Part shown: positions 52,128 through 60,304 of the stretch, one piece after another
How positions within the stretch are numbered: the stretch's first letter is position 1
Layout: each line of letters starts with the position of its first letter
Assembly: GCF_004521915.1 (NCBI RefSeq)
Contig: NZ_SDKD01000002.1
Coordinates: forward strand, 186,862-250,861
Reading direction: 5' to 3'
Length of the DNA stretch: 64,000 bases
Source: Brevibacillus migulae
Lineage (GTDB): Bacteria; Bacillota; Bacilli; Brevibacillales; Brevibacillaceae
The notes under the pieces: model-generated
Databases searched by the model: none
Told to the model about the DNA's origin: nothing
The model's input: the letters and a program-made list of their open reading frames with translations, nothing else
Made by a program: the position numbers and the translations under genes

Positions 52128-53981
52128 ATGAATACAATCCAGAAAACAAGCATGCTGATTTGCATCACGTTGCTGCTGCTATTCGGAGGAGCAGGAATCG
52201 TACTCAAGTGGCCGCAGATCGAGCAATGGTTTGCATCCACTTTTCCGGCAGCATCTCAACCGCAGCAATTAGGAGCGGATCCGTTCGCTTATGACCCGCC
52301 GCTGCCTTCCTATGTGAAGGATTTGCACCCGACCTATACGATCAAGGCTTCTTTGCTGACGAATGAAGCGAAAATTAAAGGGAGCATGCAGCTTACCTTT
52401 GACAATCCGCAGACGACGGATTTGCGGCTTTTTTTATATGACTATCAGTGGAGTCCGACCGCCATCACATCCATTCGCCACAAAGATCAGTCGCTCTCCT
52501 TTCAACGGAAAAACTCGGTGATCGTTTTTCCGAATCGTTTTACGAATGAAAAGCGGACAACCTTGACCATTGATTTTGAAACGAACGTGCCTCGGGGTGG
52601 AACGCGCTTTGGCGTTCGTGATGATATTTGGACATTGACCAACTGGTACCCGATGCTGGGCGCCTTGAATCAACAGGGATATTGGTACGAGCCTCCGCAG
52701 CGCGGCAGCTTCGGCGATCCATTCGTCTATCATTTTGGCGATTACGATGTGACCTTCTCCTCGCCGGAAGGATACAAATGGGTTACCTCCTGGGGAAAAG
52801 GGGAGGAGCGCAAGGTTGCCGATGGACGGCAGGAGCTCCGTTACAAAGCGAAGCACATTTTGAATTTTTCCCTGGTCGGCAGTCCGCTGTATCAAGTGGA
52901 GACGATTACCTTTGAGCCGAATCTGCAGGTAGATATCGCATCGACCAGCAAAGAGCAGATCAAACGGATCAAAGCGATTGCCGAAGAAGTGTTTCCGGTA
53001 TATATCCAGACATTTGGTTCCCTGCCGTATCCGCATGTGGCCATCGCGGAAACGAATACGTTTACGCACGCCATGGAGTATTCCAATCTAGCCATATTCC
53101 GCCGCAATTTGTTTGCGGATCATTCGGTCGATCACTGGCTGCCGCATGAGGTCGCTCATTTGTGGTGGTATAACAGTGTCGGTACCCTGGAGGCCTCCTC
53201 AGGCTGGGTAGACGAAGGGCTGGTTGAGCTAAGTGTGTATTATTACAACCTAAAGCGGTATGGACAAGCCTCTGCAGACAGTGTCCTGAAAAAGTATCAT
53301 GCGGAGGCAGAGCAACTGGCGCGGCAATATCCGCAAGGGAAGCTAGCCAAACAGCTGCATCAATTTGCGACCAATGATGAATTTTCCTGGACGTGGTACG
53401 CCAAGGGGGCGACCATGTACGATGCCTTGCGCAGACAAATCGGCGATGAAAAATTTGCTGCGTTCCTAAAACGGGTGCAGCGCGATTACCATGGAAAGAT
53501 CATCGGGCCGGAGCATTTGGATCAGGCGCTGGGACAAACGCTGCGCGGAGAAGCAGCTTACTTTGTCCCGAATATCCAGCGGCCGAACCAAGCTGGACTC
53601 TCTCCTGCCTCGGTCGTCTACTACGTGGATACCGTCCTCAATGGCATGAGCTTCTATCCGACCGTTCCCGCACGTGAGCATGGAGGCACGGTCTACCTGC
53701 CGCTGCGCGAAGTGATGGAAAAGCTTGGCTATCGGATAGACTGGTCCGAGGAAAAGCAAGCGATCCGATTGCGCGCAGGAGCAAATGATCTGTGGCTCCA
53801 GGATGGCAGCAGCCAGGTTCGCTTGGGGGAAAAGACATACCAACTGACCAGGCCGGTCACCGAAATCAAAGATCGGACGATGGTGCCCATGGAGCTTTTT
53901 CGGGATGTCCTCCGCTACCGGACGGAATACAATGCGGATTCGCATACGATTTCGATCATGGTCCAAAATAACAAAGAGTAA
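52128..53981 (+). CDS. M1-family metallopeptidase with copper-amine-oxidase-like C-terminal domain, 617 aa
   Basis: An N-terminal membrane anchor (about residues 7-27) precedes an M1 module. The zinc motif HEVAH is at 340-344 and the third ligand Glu363 is in GWVDEG. A tyrosine (YAKGATMYDAL) lies later in the expected region. The C-terminal ~100 residues match the copper-amine-oxidase N-terminal-like domain common in secreted Paenibacillaceae proteins: VYLPLREVMEKLGYRIDW and DRTMVPMELFRDVL. It is probably a membrane-tethered aminopeptidase outside the cell. ATG 52128 has AGGGAG upstream. Confidence 0.9.
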   Translation: MNTIQKTSMLICITLLLLFGGAGIVLKWPQIEQWFASTFPAASQPQQLGADPFAYDPPLPSYVKDLHPTYTIKASLLTNEAKIKGSMQLTFDNPQTTDLRLFLYDYQWSPTAITSIRHKDQSLSFQRKNSVIVFPNRFTNEKRTTLTIDFETNVPRGGTRFGVRDDIWTLTNWYPMLGALNQQGYWYEPPQRGSFGDPFVYHFGDYDVTFSSPEGYKWVTSWGKGEERKVADGRQELRYKAKHILNFSLVGSPLYQVETITFEPNLQVDIASTSKEQIKRIKAIAEEVFPVYIQTFGSLPYPHVAIAETNTFTHAMEYSNLAIFRRNLFADHSVDHWLPHEVAHLWWYNSVGTLEASSGWVDEGLVELSVYYYNLKRYGQASADSVLKKYHAEAEQLARQYPQGKLAKQLHQFATNDEFSWTWYAKGATMYDALRRQIGDEKFAAFLKRVQRDYHGKIIGPEHLDQALGQTLRGEAAYFVPNIQRPNQAGLSPASVVYYVDTVLNGMSFYPTVPAREHGGTVYLPLREVMEKLGYRIDWSEEKQAIRLRAGANDLWLQDGSSQVRLGEKTYQLTRPVTEIKDRTMVPMELFRDVLRYRTEYNADSHTISIMVQNNKE

Positions 53982-54187
53982 GGGCTGCAAAAACGGGGGA
54001 ACTTATTCTCGTGAAACCGATTAGGGACCGTGAACCACTCGGTAAGGGTTGGTGGCGGCCCGCATAATCCGGGTGCATGGATAAAAGTGAAAATTGGATT
54101 GGGCATGGTTGAACTATCGCTCTTCCGGAGAGACTAATGGGTGTATGATTCTCCAGGTGCCTGCGCACGAAGGAAGGAGAGAGCGCC

Positions 54188-54349
54188 ATGTCCTTTCAAG
54201 ATTATCTGAAATACTTGACGAAATGGTTTGTCGAGTACATGGAAACCCCCGTTGAGGAACGGAAAAAACGGAAGCCCCCGAAAGAAGGATGGACCTCGCG
54301 CTGGTTTGGCGCGATTCCGATGTCCATAAAACTATTCCTGCGTAAATAA
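54188..54349 (+). CDS. yqzE: YqzE family protein, 53 aa
   Basis: MSFQDYLKYLTKWFVEYMET and a following PVEERKKRK, then SRWFGAIPMSIKLFLRK, match the YqzE pattern (DYVKYxTxxxVxxxExTxEERKxRK...YRWFGxxPxxxxxxxRK). It is a short protein with a basic centre and a C-terminal hydrophobic helix. In B. subtilis yqzE lies beside the comG genes; here it stands next to ykuS. GGAGAG precedes ATG 54188. Confidence 0.9.
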   Translation: MSFQDYLKYLTKWFVEYMETPVEERKKRKPPKEGWTSRWFGAIPMSIKLFLRK

Positions 54350-54375
54350 TCGCCGAACACACAGGGAGGTAGCGT

Positions 54376-54630
54376 ATGCCGAGAGTTGCTGTAGAAGGCT
54401 CATTGACAGCCGTGAGAAAAATGCTTCGCGACAACGGATACGATGTGGTTGATTTGGGAAACTGGCAACAGCTGGTGGATGCGGTCGTCATTACAGGTCA
54501 GGATGTCAATTTTATGAGTGACCAGAGCAAACAAATCACAGGAGCACCTGTGATCAATGCGCACGGAATGACGGCGAATGAAGTGTTTCATGAAGTCAAT
54601 ATACGTTGCTCGCCTGATCATCACCGCTAA
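54376..54630 (+). CDS. ykuS: YkuS family protein (UPF0180), 84 aa
   Basis: RVAVEGSLTAVRKMLRDNGY, VVITGQDVNFMSDQS and VINAHGMTANEVFHEV correspond to the YkuS/UPF0180 landmarks (A-VE-SL--V--L-E-GY; VVTGxDxNxMG; VIxAxGLxxxEI). Function unknown. It lies 26 bp after yqzE and is probably co-transcribed. GGGAGG precedes ATG 54376. Confidence 0.9.
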   Translation: MPRVAVEGSLTAVRKMLRDNGYDVVDLGNWQQLVDAVVITGQDVNFMSDQSKQITGAPVINAHGMTANEVFHEVNIRCSPDHHR

Positions 54631-54669
54631 GAGGCTGTGGTTTCTGGAAGAGCAGCATTCTGCGAATGG

Positions 54670-54702
54670 AAAAAAGGCACGATTTTCGCTGCCTTTTTTT
54701 TA
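54670..54702 (+). terminator. yqzE-ykuS terminator
   Basis: AAAAAGGCA and TGCCTTTTT form a 9-bp stem, extended by further T. Confidence 0.88.
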
Positions 54703-54771
54703 TGCCTGAAATCACCATGGTATGCGCCCATGCTCTATAATGAACCTTATATAGAAAAGGAGGCTGGTGGC

Positions 54772-55779
54772 ATGGTGTATGAAGCGCTCGCATCCAGATA
54801 CGACTCGATGATCTATAACCGTTGCGGGAATAGCGGTGTTAAGCTCCCCGCTATTTCATTAGGGCTTTGGCATAACTTTGGTGGAAGCGACTCCTATGAG
54901 AATGGACGGGCGATGCTCCGAAAAGCGTTCGACCTGGGCATTACCCATTTTGACCTGGCTAATAACTACGGCCCCCCTCCTGGTTCAGCAGAAGAAATGT
55001 TCGGAAAAATGCTGCATAGCGATTTCCGCCCTTACCGAGACGAGATGATCATCTCCACAAAGGCAGGGTACCGCATGTGGCCCGGGCCATACGGGGAGTG
55101 GGGTTCAAAGAAAAATTTGATTGCTAGCCTCGATCAAAGTCTGAAGCGGATGGGTCTTGAGTACGTGGATATTTTTTACCATCATCGGCCGGATCCGGAC
55201 ACGCCGCTGGAGGAGACGATGGCTGCATTGGATCTCATTGTCCGGCAGGGGAAAGCGTTATACGTGGGGATTTCGAATTATAAGCCTGAAGAGACCCGGA
55301 AAGCTGCGCAAATCTTAAAAAGATTGGGAACCCCTTGCCTGATTCATCAGCCAAATTACTCCATGATCAACAGATGGATAGAGGGCGGTCTTCAGGATGT
55401 ATTGGAGGAAGAGGGAATCGGCTCGATAGTCTTTTCACCACTGGAAAAAGGGATATTAACCGACCGTTATCTCCAAGGCATCGCTCCGGACTCCCGTGCT
55501 GCGGGTCAAAGCAAATTTTTGCGTCCGGAGGATATTAGTGAGGCACGAGTGGAAATAGCCAGGCAATTGAATCAGCTGGCTGCTGAGAGAGGGCAGAAGC
55601 TTTCACAGATGGCATTGGCGTGGGTTTTGCGGGGAGGCAGGGTTACCTCTGCATTAATTGGGGCAAGCAAGGTCTCGCAAATCGAAGACGCTGTTGGCAG
55701 CTTGTATCATCTGGAGTTTACAAGCGAAGAACTGACACGAATTGACGAGATCATCATGAAGGCCAACCAATCGCTTTAA
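54772..55779 (+). CDS. Aldo/keto reductase (YghZ/L-glyceraldehyde 3-phosphate reductase type), 335 aa
   Basis: The AKR barrel shows HFDLANNYGPPPGSAEE with the catalytic Asp and Tyr, the active-site Lys in ISTKAGY, His in FYHHRPDPDTPLEE, and the NADPH-site stretch ALIGASKVSQIED. The GPPPGSAEE motif is typical of the YghZ/AKR14 class, which reduces L-glyceraldehyde 3-phosphate or methylglyoxal. ATG 54772 follows AAAGGAGG; the long in-frame extension to 54637 crosses the preceding terminator and is dismissed. Confidence 0.93.
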   Translation: MVYEALASRYDSMIYNRCGNSGVKLPAISLGLWHNFGGSDSYENGRAMLRKAFDLGITHFDLANNYGPPPGSAEEMFGKMLHSDFRPYRDEMIISTKAGYRMWPGPYGEWGSKKNLIASLDQSLKRMGLEYVDIFYHHRPDPDTPLEETMAALDLIVRQGKALYVGISNYKPEETRKAAQILKRLGTPCLIHQPNYSMINRWIEGGLQDVLEEEGIGSIVFSPLEKGILTDRYLQGIAPDSRAAGQSKFLRPEDISEARVEIARQLNQLAAERGQKLSQMALAWVLRGGRVTSALIGASKVSQIEDAVGSLYHLEFTSEELTRIDEIIMKANQSL

Positions 55780-55802
55780 TCAATCGCGCATCGATACGGG
55801 AA

Positions 55803-55841
55803 GAAAGCCGGGGAGCCACTACACTCACCCGGTTTCTTTTT
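55803..55841. terminator. Terminator between the AKR gene and argS
   Basis: GAAAGCCGGG and CCCGGTTTC arms around a 15-base loop, then T6. The minus-strand argS stops 5 bases away and can use the same hairpin. Confidence 0.8.
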
Positions 55842-55845
55842 TCTT

Positions 55846-57708
55846 TTACATGCGGTTAGGAGCAGGCATACCAAGCACGGATAAGGCATCATTCATTGTT
55901 TCTTTGAAGCGCAAGGTCAACCAAAGTCGATACGCTTTCTTCTCATCATGTGCTTTCAAAATGGGGCAGGATGCATAGAAGTTGTTGAACAGGGTTGCGA
56001 GCTCAAAAGCGTAGGTGCATATCACGTTTGGCGACAACTCGTTGCTTGCAGTGAAAAGTGTATCCTGCCAGTTCGCCAAATGCCGCAGCAAGGCGTGCTC
56101 TGCTTTTTCCATCTCATTGATTTCCCGAGGAGCCTCTGGTTTCAGATTCCATTCATCTTCAGCTCTCCGTAAAATATTGGCGGCGCGGGCATGAGCGTAC
56201 ATCACATATACCCCGGAATTTCCGGTTGTTTCGGTTGCCTGTTGGATATCGAACACGACTTCGGTTGATAAGCTGAAGCGGAGAAGGTAATAACGGATGG
56301 CTGCCGCCGCGATACTTCTGCTCGAGAGACCTTGCTTTTCAGAACGTTTGCTTTCGATCGTGCTTTCCATGAGATCAAGCAATTCCGATATCTTGATCCC
56401 AATGCCTTGTCTCCCGGACATCGCGTAGGAAGCTTTGCCGTCAGAGGTATCAATCCCTAGCTCCTTTGCAGCAGATGGACTCAGTGAGACCACGCCATAG
56501 CTGACATGCCGGAGTTTCTCTGCTTGCTGGGGATAACCTAAAACCGTCAGCGCTTGTTTGACCATCGCTTGCGGATATTCCTGTCGATAGTCGATGACAT
56601 TGATGACCATATCCGCATTCCCAAAAGAGCGGTCAGTTCCCGCGTGATGGGTTGACCATATGCCCTCTGAAAAGGGCTGATACCGAAAGTCTTTTTGGAG
56701 CAATCCAAATTTCCAGAGATGATAAGCAATATCCTTTGCCGTATAGGTCAAAATTCCGTTTGAACGAACCAACACCTTATCGAACTGATGTTCGGCAGCA
56801 CGATCTTCTTTTTCGGAGGAAGCTTGCTTGAGTACCCAGCATCCTTCCAGCTTTCCGGATGTTTCCTGATAAAAATGGGAGGTCTGTTTCAATAAATGGA
56901 AGGCCGCATCCCAAAAGCCTTCTCTGACAATATTGCTTTCCCATACCAGCAAGTCATAGCGGATTCCGAATTCGCCCATTTCAGCGAGATGCTCCCGGAC
57001 GATGCGCTCTGCGACAAGCAAGCCGAACCAGGATAGATTCTCATTTCCCTCCTCCAGCGCATGCAGGACATTGGTTCTTTGCTCGATGAGCGGCGGATTT
57101 TGTTCATATTCCTTATTTACCTGTGAATAAATCTCCCAACAGAAATCGCCAAAACGTGTGTGCTCTTGTTTATGGGGGACATTCCATAGACCGACCACTG
57201 TATCCGCTAGCTGATTTCCCAAATCATCAATATAATTATGCACTTCCACGTTGTAGCCGACTCGCTTCAAAAGCCGTACGAGCGTATCGCCAATGCATGA
57301 GTTTCGCAAATGCCCGATGTGAGCAGACTTATTTGGGTTGATGGATGTGTGTTCAATGACGACTTTTTCCTTCGAACTCGCAGGCAGACGAAATTCACGC
57401 TGCGCCCATTGTCCCCAGTCCACGTGCATATTGATAAAACCAGGAGGGGCTACTTCGATATTTCGAATCAAGCGGTCGATGTGTCCGTCCTGCTCCAGAT
57501 TCTCTTTCAGCATTTGCGCAATCTGCATGGGTGCCATCCGCAATCGTTTCGCTAGCTGCATGGCGATATTGGTGGAGTAATCGCCATGTTCCATATGAGC
57601 TGGTTGTTCGACATTCATGTTCAAGTCATCAGGATATGGGAGGCCGAGCTCGTGAAACAAACGTTTCGTAGACGTTTCGATACCCCTGAGGATCGACTGG
57701 CTAATCAT
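55846..57708 (-). CDS. argS: Arginyl-tRNA synthetase, 620 aa
   Basis: Class I synthetase with an N-terminal ArgRS Add-1 domain (about 1-90) and the HIGH motif in EHTSINPNKSAHIGHLRN (His-Ile-Gly-His). NYIDDLGNQLADT follows. The KMSK region is replaced by SGRQGIGIKIS, as in many ArgRS. The C-terminal anticodon-binding domain includes YMMYAHARAANIL-like sequence and TRHL-type helices. A T-box directly upstream controls it. Some Bacillales also have a second argS, so this one may be the induced copy. Confidence 0.95.
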   Translation of the reverse strand: MISQSILRGIETSTKRLFHELGLPYPDDLNMNVEQPAHMEHGDYSTNIAMQLAKRLRMAPMQIAQMLKENLEQDGHIDRLIRNIEVAPPGFINMHVDWGQWAQREFRLPASSKEKVVIEHTSINPNKSAHIGHLRNSCIGDTLVRLLKRVGYNVEVHNYIDDLGNQLADTVVGLWNVPHKQEHTRFGDFCWEIYSQVNKEYEQNPPLIEQRTNVLHALEEGNENLSWFGLLVAERIVREHLAEMGEFGIRYDLLVWESNIVREGFWDAAFHLLKQTSHFYQETSGKLEGCWVLKQASSEKEDRAAEHQFDKVLVRSNGILTYTAKDIAYHLWKFGLLQKDFRYQPFSEGIWSTHHAGTDRSFGNADMVINVIDYRQEYPQAMVKQALTVLGYPQQAEKLRHVSYGVVSLSPSAAKELGIDTSDGKASYAMSGRQGIGIKISELLDLMESTIESKRSEKQGLSSRSIAAAAIRYYLLRFSLSTEVVFDIQQATETTGNSGVYVMYAHARAANILRRAEDEWNLKPEAPREINEMEKAEHALLRHLANWQDTLFTASNELSPNVICTYAFELATLFNNFYASCPILKAHDEKKAYRLWLTLRFKETMNDALSVLGMPAPNRM

Positions 57709-57767
57709 GAAAACTCCTCCTTACAATGTTGGTGCAGCACTCGCAAGATAGCGGGGGGTTCCTGCAA

Positions 57768-58012
57768 TCGCAAAAAAGCCTTCATCTCATAAAGAGACGA
57801 AGGCTGATGCTTTCGCGGTACCACTCTTGTTGTTAAACTGTTGTTTAACCACTCGATCAGATAACGGTCTTTGCCGTGACTTCCTACTCAATCTTTCAGA
57901 AGTCAATCTCATGGGTGCGCTTCACATGCTGACTTTGTACCGGCTCACACCATACCCGGCTCGCTTGAACGTTGCTCAGCAGTTACTATCCCAGTCATTG
58001 AATTTGCAGTAT
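57768..58012 (-). promoter_or_regulatory. T-box riboswitch of argS with CGC (Arg) specifier
   Basis: Read on the minus strand, stem I has GCGAGCCGGGTATGGTGTGAG and the specifier loop GAAG-CGC-ACC (CGC at 57919-57917). The conserved T-box AGAGTGGTACCGCG (57827-57814) follows. It is succeeded by a terminator AGCCTTCGTCTC.../GAGATGAAGGCT with T6 (about 57804-57771). Uncharged tRNA-Arg should stabilise the antiterminator and allow argS transcription. Confidence 0.95.
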
Positions 58013-58020
58013 TTTCTAAG

Positions 58021-58049
58021 ATAGTATATCCAATTGGGTAGAAAATCAA
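58021..58049 (-). promoter_or_regulatory. SigA-type promoter of argS
   Basis: On the minus strand TTGATT (58049-58044) is followed after 17 bp by TACTAT (58026-58021), just upstream of the T-box start. Confidence 0.75.
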
Positions 58050-58129
58050 CAGGAAATGGAAAAAAACGCATAGAAAGAAGTCGTCCATACCAGGACTATG
58101 AACCCAAGGAATAGGGATAGGTAAATAAA

Positions 58130-58172
58130 AGCAGCCAGTCCAACACGAATGACGAGTGTTTTGACTGGCTGT
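58130..58172 (-). terminator. Terminator of the secreted 288-aa gene
   Basis: AACAGCCAGTC and GACTGGCTGC arms flank a 21-base loop and are followed on the minus strand by TTTTATTT. Confidence 0.85.
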
Positions 58173-58179
58173 TCCCGCG

Positions 58180-59046
58180 CTAATTGACAATCCGCCCTAC
58201 CTCGCTGGCATAGGAAAAAGGCAAAAAGCGGAGTCCTTCATTCCAGATTCCGACATACGCCACATCTTCATTCCAGACATGGACAGAACCGATGGAAAAA
58301 GGGGAAGTGACCTGATCGTGGAACAGGGAGACGGTCAGCACAGCAGACCGTGGCTCCTGCCGATCCATGAGGCTTTTCCAGGAGACCGCTGTACGAGTAG
58401 GTGGTTCTGCCAAGGCAGCTGGCAGCCAATCGATGTGATCAAACGGATTCTCTTCGACGCTGCTGAAGCTGCGCTGCTGGACCAGCCGTTTTTCGGCGGT
58501 TGCCAAATCGCGTGGATCCATGCGCACGATCATTTCCGGATCAGGCTGAAACGTTGTTGGGTAGCGCTCCCCGGTTTTGGCATCGATATAGTGGGTCACT
58601 TTCTCTTTATTCACTTTCCAAAAGGAGGAGAAGCCGTCATAGACGGGAACGGCATCTTCGTCAGGCGGCGCAAGCGTTTCATCAAACAGTAGGTATTCAC
58701 CAGAGCCATACTCGAGCAAGACAAAAACAAACTTTTGAGCATCGGCTGTATTTTTGTTATCCGTTTTTTCCGGGAGTTCGGCCACGACCATGTAACCGAC
58801 TTCCTTCCCCTGCGTGGTCAAGGTAACCAGCCATTGATGCTGATTGGTCCCAAGCGTTCTTACCGTAGGCGTGGCATTTCTCCAGGAGGCAAACCCTGCA
58901 TCCTGCGCGCTGATGGTACGCATCCATTGGGCAATGTCCTGCTGCAGTTGATCGTCCCATGGACCTTTCGCTATGGCGGATGGGGCGGTTGCCGGCAGCA
59001 GCAGTGTGAAGAGAAGCAGTAGCATTGTGAAACGTATCAAGCTCAC
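58180..59046 (-). CDS. Secreted hypothetical protein, 288 aa
   Basis: A clear Sec signal peptide ends at ATAPSAIA (about residue 26). The mature part has a PepSY-like or Lyz-like helical start (WDDQLQQDIAQWMRTISAQD) and repeated beta segments (QWLVTLTTQGKEVGYMVVAE, YGSGEYLLFDE, ...). I do not recognise a family and see no catalytic or lipobox motif. GTG 59046 follows AAGGATGGTGA. Monocistronic with its own terminator. Confidence 0.75.
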   Translation of the reverse strand: MSLIRFTMLLLLFTLLLPATAPSAIAKGPWDDQLQQDIAQWMRTISAQDAGFASWRNATPTVRTLGTNQHQWLVTLTTQGKEVGYMVVAELPEKTDNKNTADAQKFVFVLLEYGSGEYLLFDETLAPPDEDAVPVYDGFSSFWKVNKEKVTHYIDAKTGERYPTTFQPDPEMIVRMDPRDLATAEKRLVQQRSFSSVEENPFDHIDWLPAALAEPPTRTAVSWKSLMDRQEPRSAVLTVSLFHDQVTSPFSIGSVHVWNEDVAYVGIWNEGLRFLPFSYASEVGRIVN

Positions 59047-59179
59047 TCACCATCCTTGCTCCGTACTACCTACCATTCTATCCTTGCCACACCAGAAAGA
59101 TTTGTTGCTTATTGTCAGGAAGCTATGTTTTTTTCTCGCTGTTGTTTTACATATTTCATCGGTTTCCCTGTTTTTTCTC

Positions 59180-60262
59180 TCAATGAAAGGGGGGCATATT
59201 GTGGAGATAAAAAATCCCCCCATTGATCATGGTTACTTCGATGCGGGGTTCATACTGCCAGCGAAGCTCTTCCATCCGCCTTTTCTTTTCTTCCTGTGGC
59301 GTGCTTTTTTTCCATTCGCCTTGATTGATCTTTGATTTGGGTGTTTCCGGGATGGAATGCGCACGCAAAAAGTCGAGGAGCCTTCCGCCGCCTGCGCGAA
59401 CCTCGTCAATGCTTGTGGGAAGCGCAACCGGTTCGACAACCTTGTCTTCCGGGCACTCTACAACGAGACGATTTTCGTCGACAGCTTCTTCCACGGGGAT
59501 ATTGACAGCTTCCTCCTCTGTTTCGTCAGATTGCTCTGCTTCGTCTTTTGTTTGCTCACGTAAAGCGAGCTCGGCATAGTACGCCTCCAAAATCTCCAAT
59601 TCATCATGCAGCCGTTCACGAGCTTCCGTCGCCCAGCGGCTGTCCTGCTGTTGAATCACCCGGTTGATTTCCTGTTCCAGTAAGCCTACTGCTTGGCCAA
59701 GGCTGATTGTTTGCGCCTGCGTATAGTAATAAGCCGGTATGGACGGCTGCAGCTGGAGTCTTTGCAAAAAGGGATAAAAGTTGTGCACCACTCTTGGTTG
59801 ATAAAGATTCACCCCCAAATAGAGGAGCAGATCTTTCTTTTTATCGCAAATCAAGGAGATCTTTACGTTGAGCCCCAGCCATGGAGTGAGCGGGTTGGAA
59901 CGGCGCGCCCCTGGGCCGAGAGCACTCAGCATGGCAGGGTGATGTTCGTACATGCACACGAAGCGGCCATGGTTAGCCGCCGATTGAAAGATTTGCTGCA
60001 AGCGCTGGGCCCCAAAATGAATCTGCTCCCCACGGATGTCCGTACCGACCTGATCGGGTTGGAAGATAAACGTGAGAACCATGGGCTGGTAGGGGAGATT
60101 CATTTTTTCGACCCAGCTCCAGTAAAAGGGACGATTCCCGATATCCTTGTCGACTTCTACGGGCAGTTTCACGGTGAGGTAATGCGGATGCGTTTCGACG
60201 ACATGGGTGGAAAAAGCGGCGAAATACCGCTCGATGTAGGATCGCACCTCTTGTTGATTCAC
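59180..60262 (-). CDS. yqhG: YqhG family protein, 360 aa
   Basis: The N-terminus QEVRSYIERYFAAFSTHVVE, the block RPFYWSWVEKMN, HFGAQRLQQIFQSA, TPWLGLNVKISLICDKKKDL, and the C-terminal PRIEVTMINGGIFYL correspond to B. subtilis YqhG. A Glu-rich segment (about 230-270) is additional. YqhG is of unknown function and always accompanies yqhH next to gcvT, as here. GTG 60262 follows AAGGAGG. Confidence 0.9.
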   Translation of the reverse strand: MNQQEVRSYIERYFAAFSTHVVETHPHYLTVKLPVEVDKDIGNRPFYWSWVEKMNLPYQPMVLTFIFQPDQVGTDIRGEQIHFGAQRLQQIFQSAANHGRFVCMYEHHPAMLSALGPGARRSNPLTPWLGLNVKISLICDKKKDLLLYLGVNLYQPRVVHNFYPFLQRLQLQPSIPAYYYTQAQTISLGQAVGLLEQEINRVIQQQDSRWATEARERLHDELEILEAYYAELALREQTKDEAEQSDETEEEAVNIPVEEAVDENRLVVECPEDKVVEPVALPTSIDEVRAGGGRLLDFLRAHSIPETPKSKINQGEWKKSTPQEEKKRRMEELRWQYEPRIEVTMINGGIFYLHNMPPFH

Positions 60263-60304
60263 GGCAAGATTCCTCCTTGTAACGAGTGAAAAGGGTTCAT
60301 CTGA

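Noticed and set aside
54637..54771. 45-residue N-terminal extension of the aldo/keto reductase
   Set aside because: The extension runs through the ykuS terminator hairpin and lacks a ribosome binding site, whereas AAAGGAGG precedes ATG 54772.
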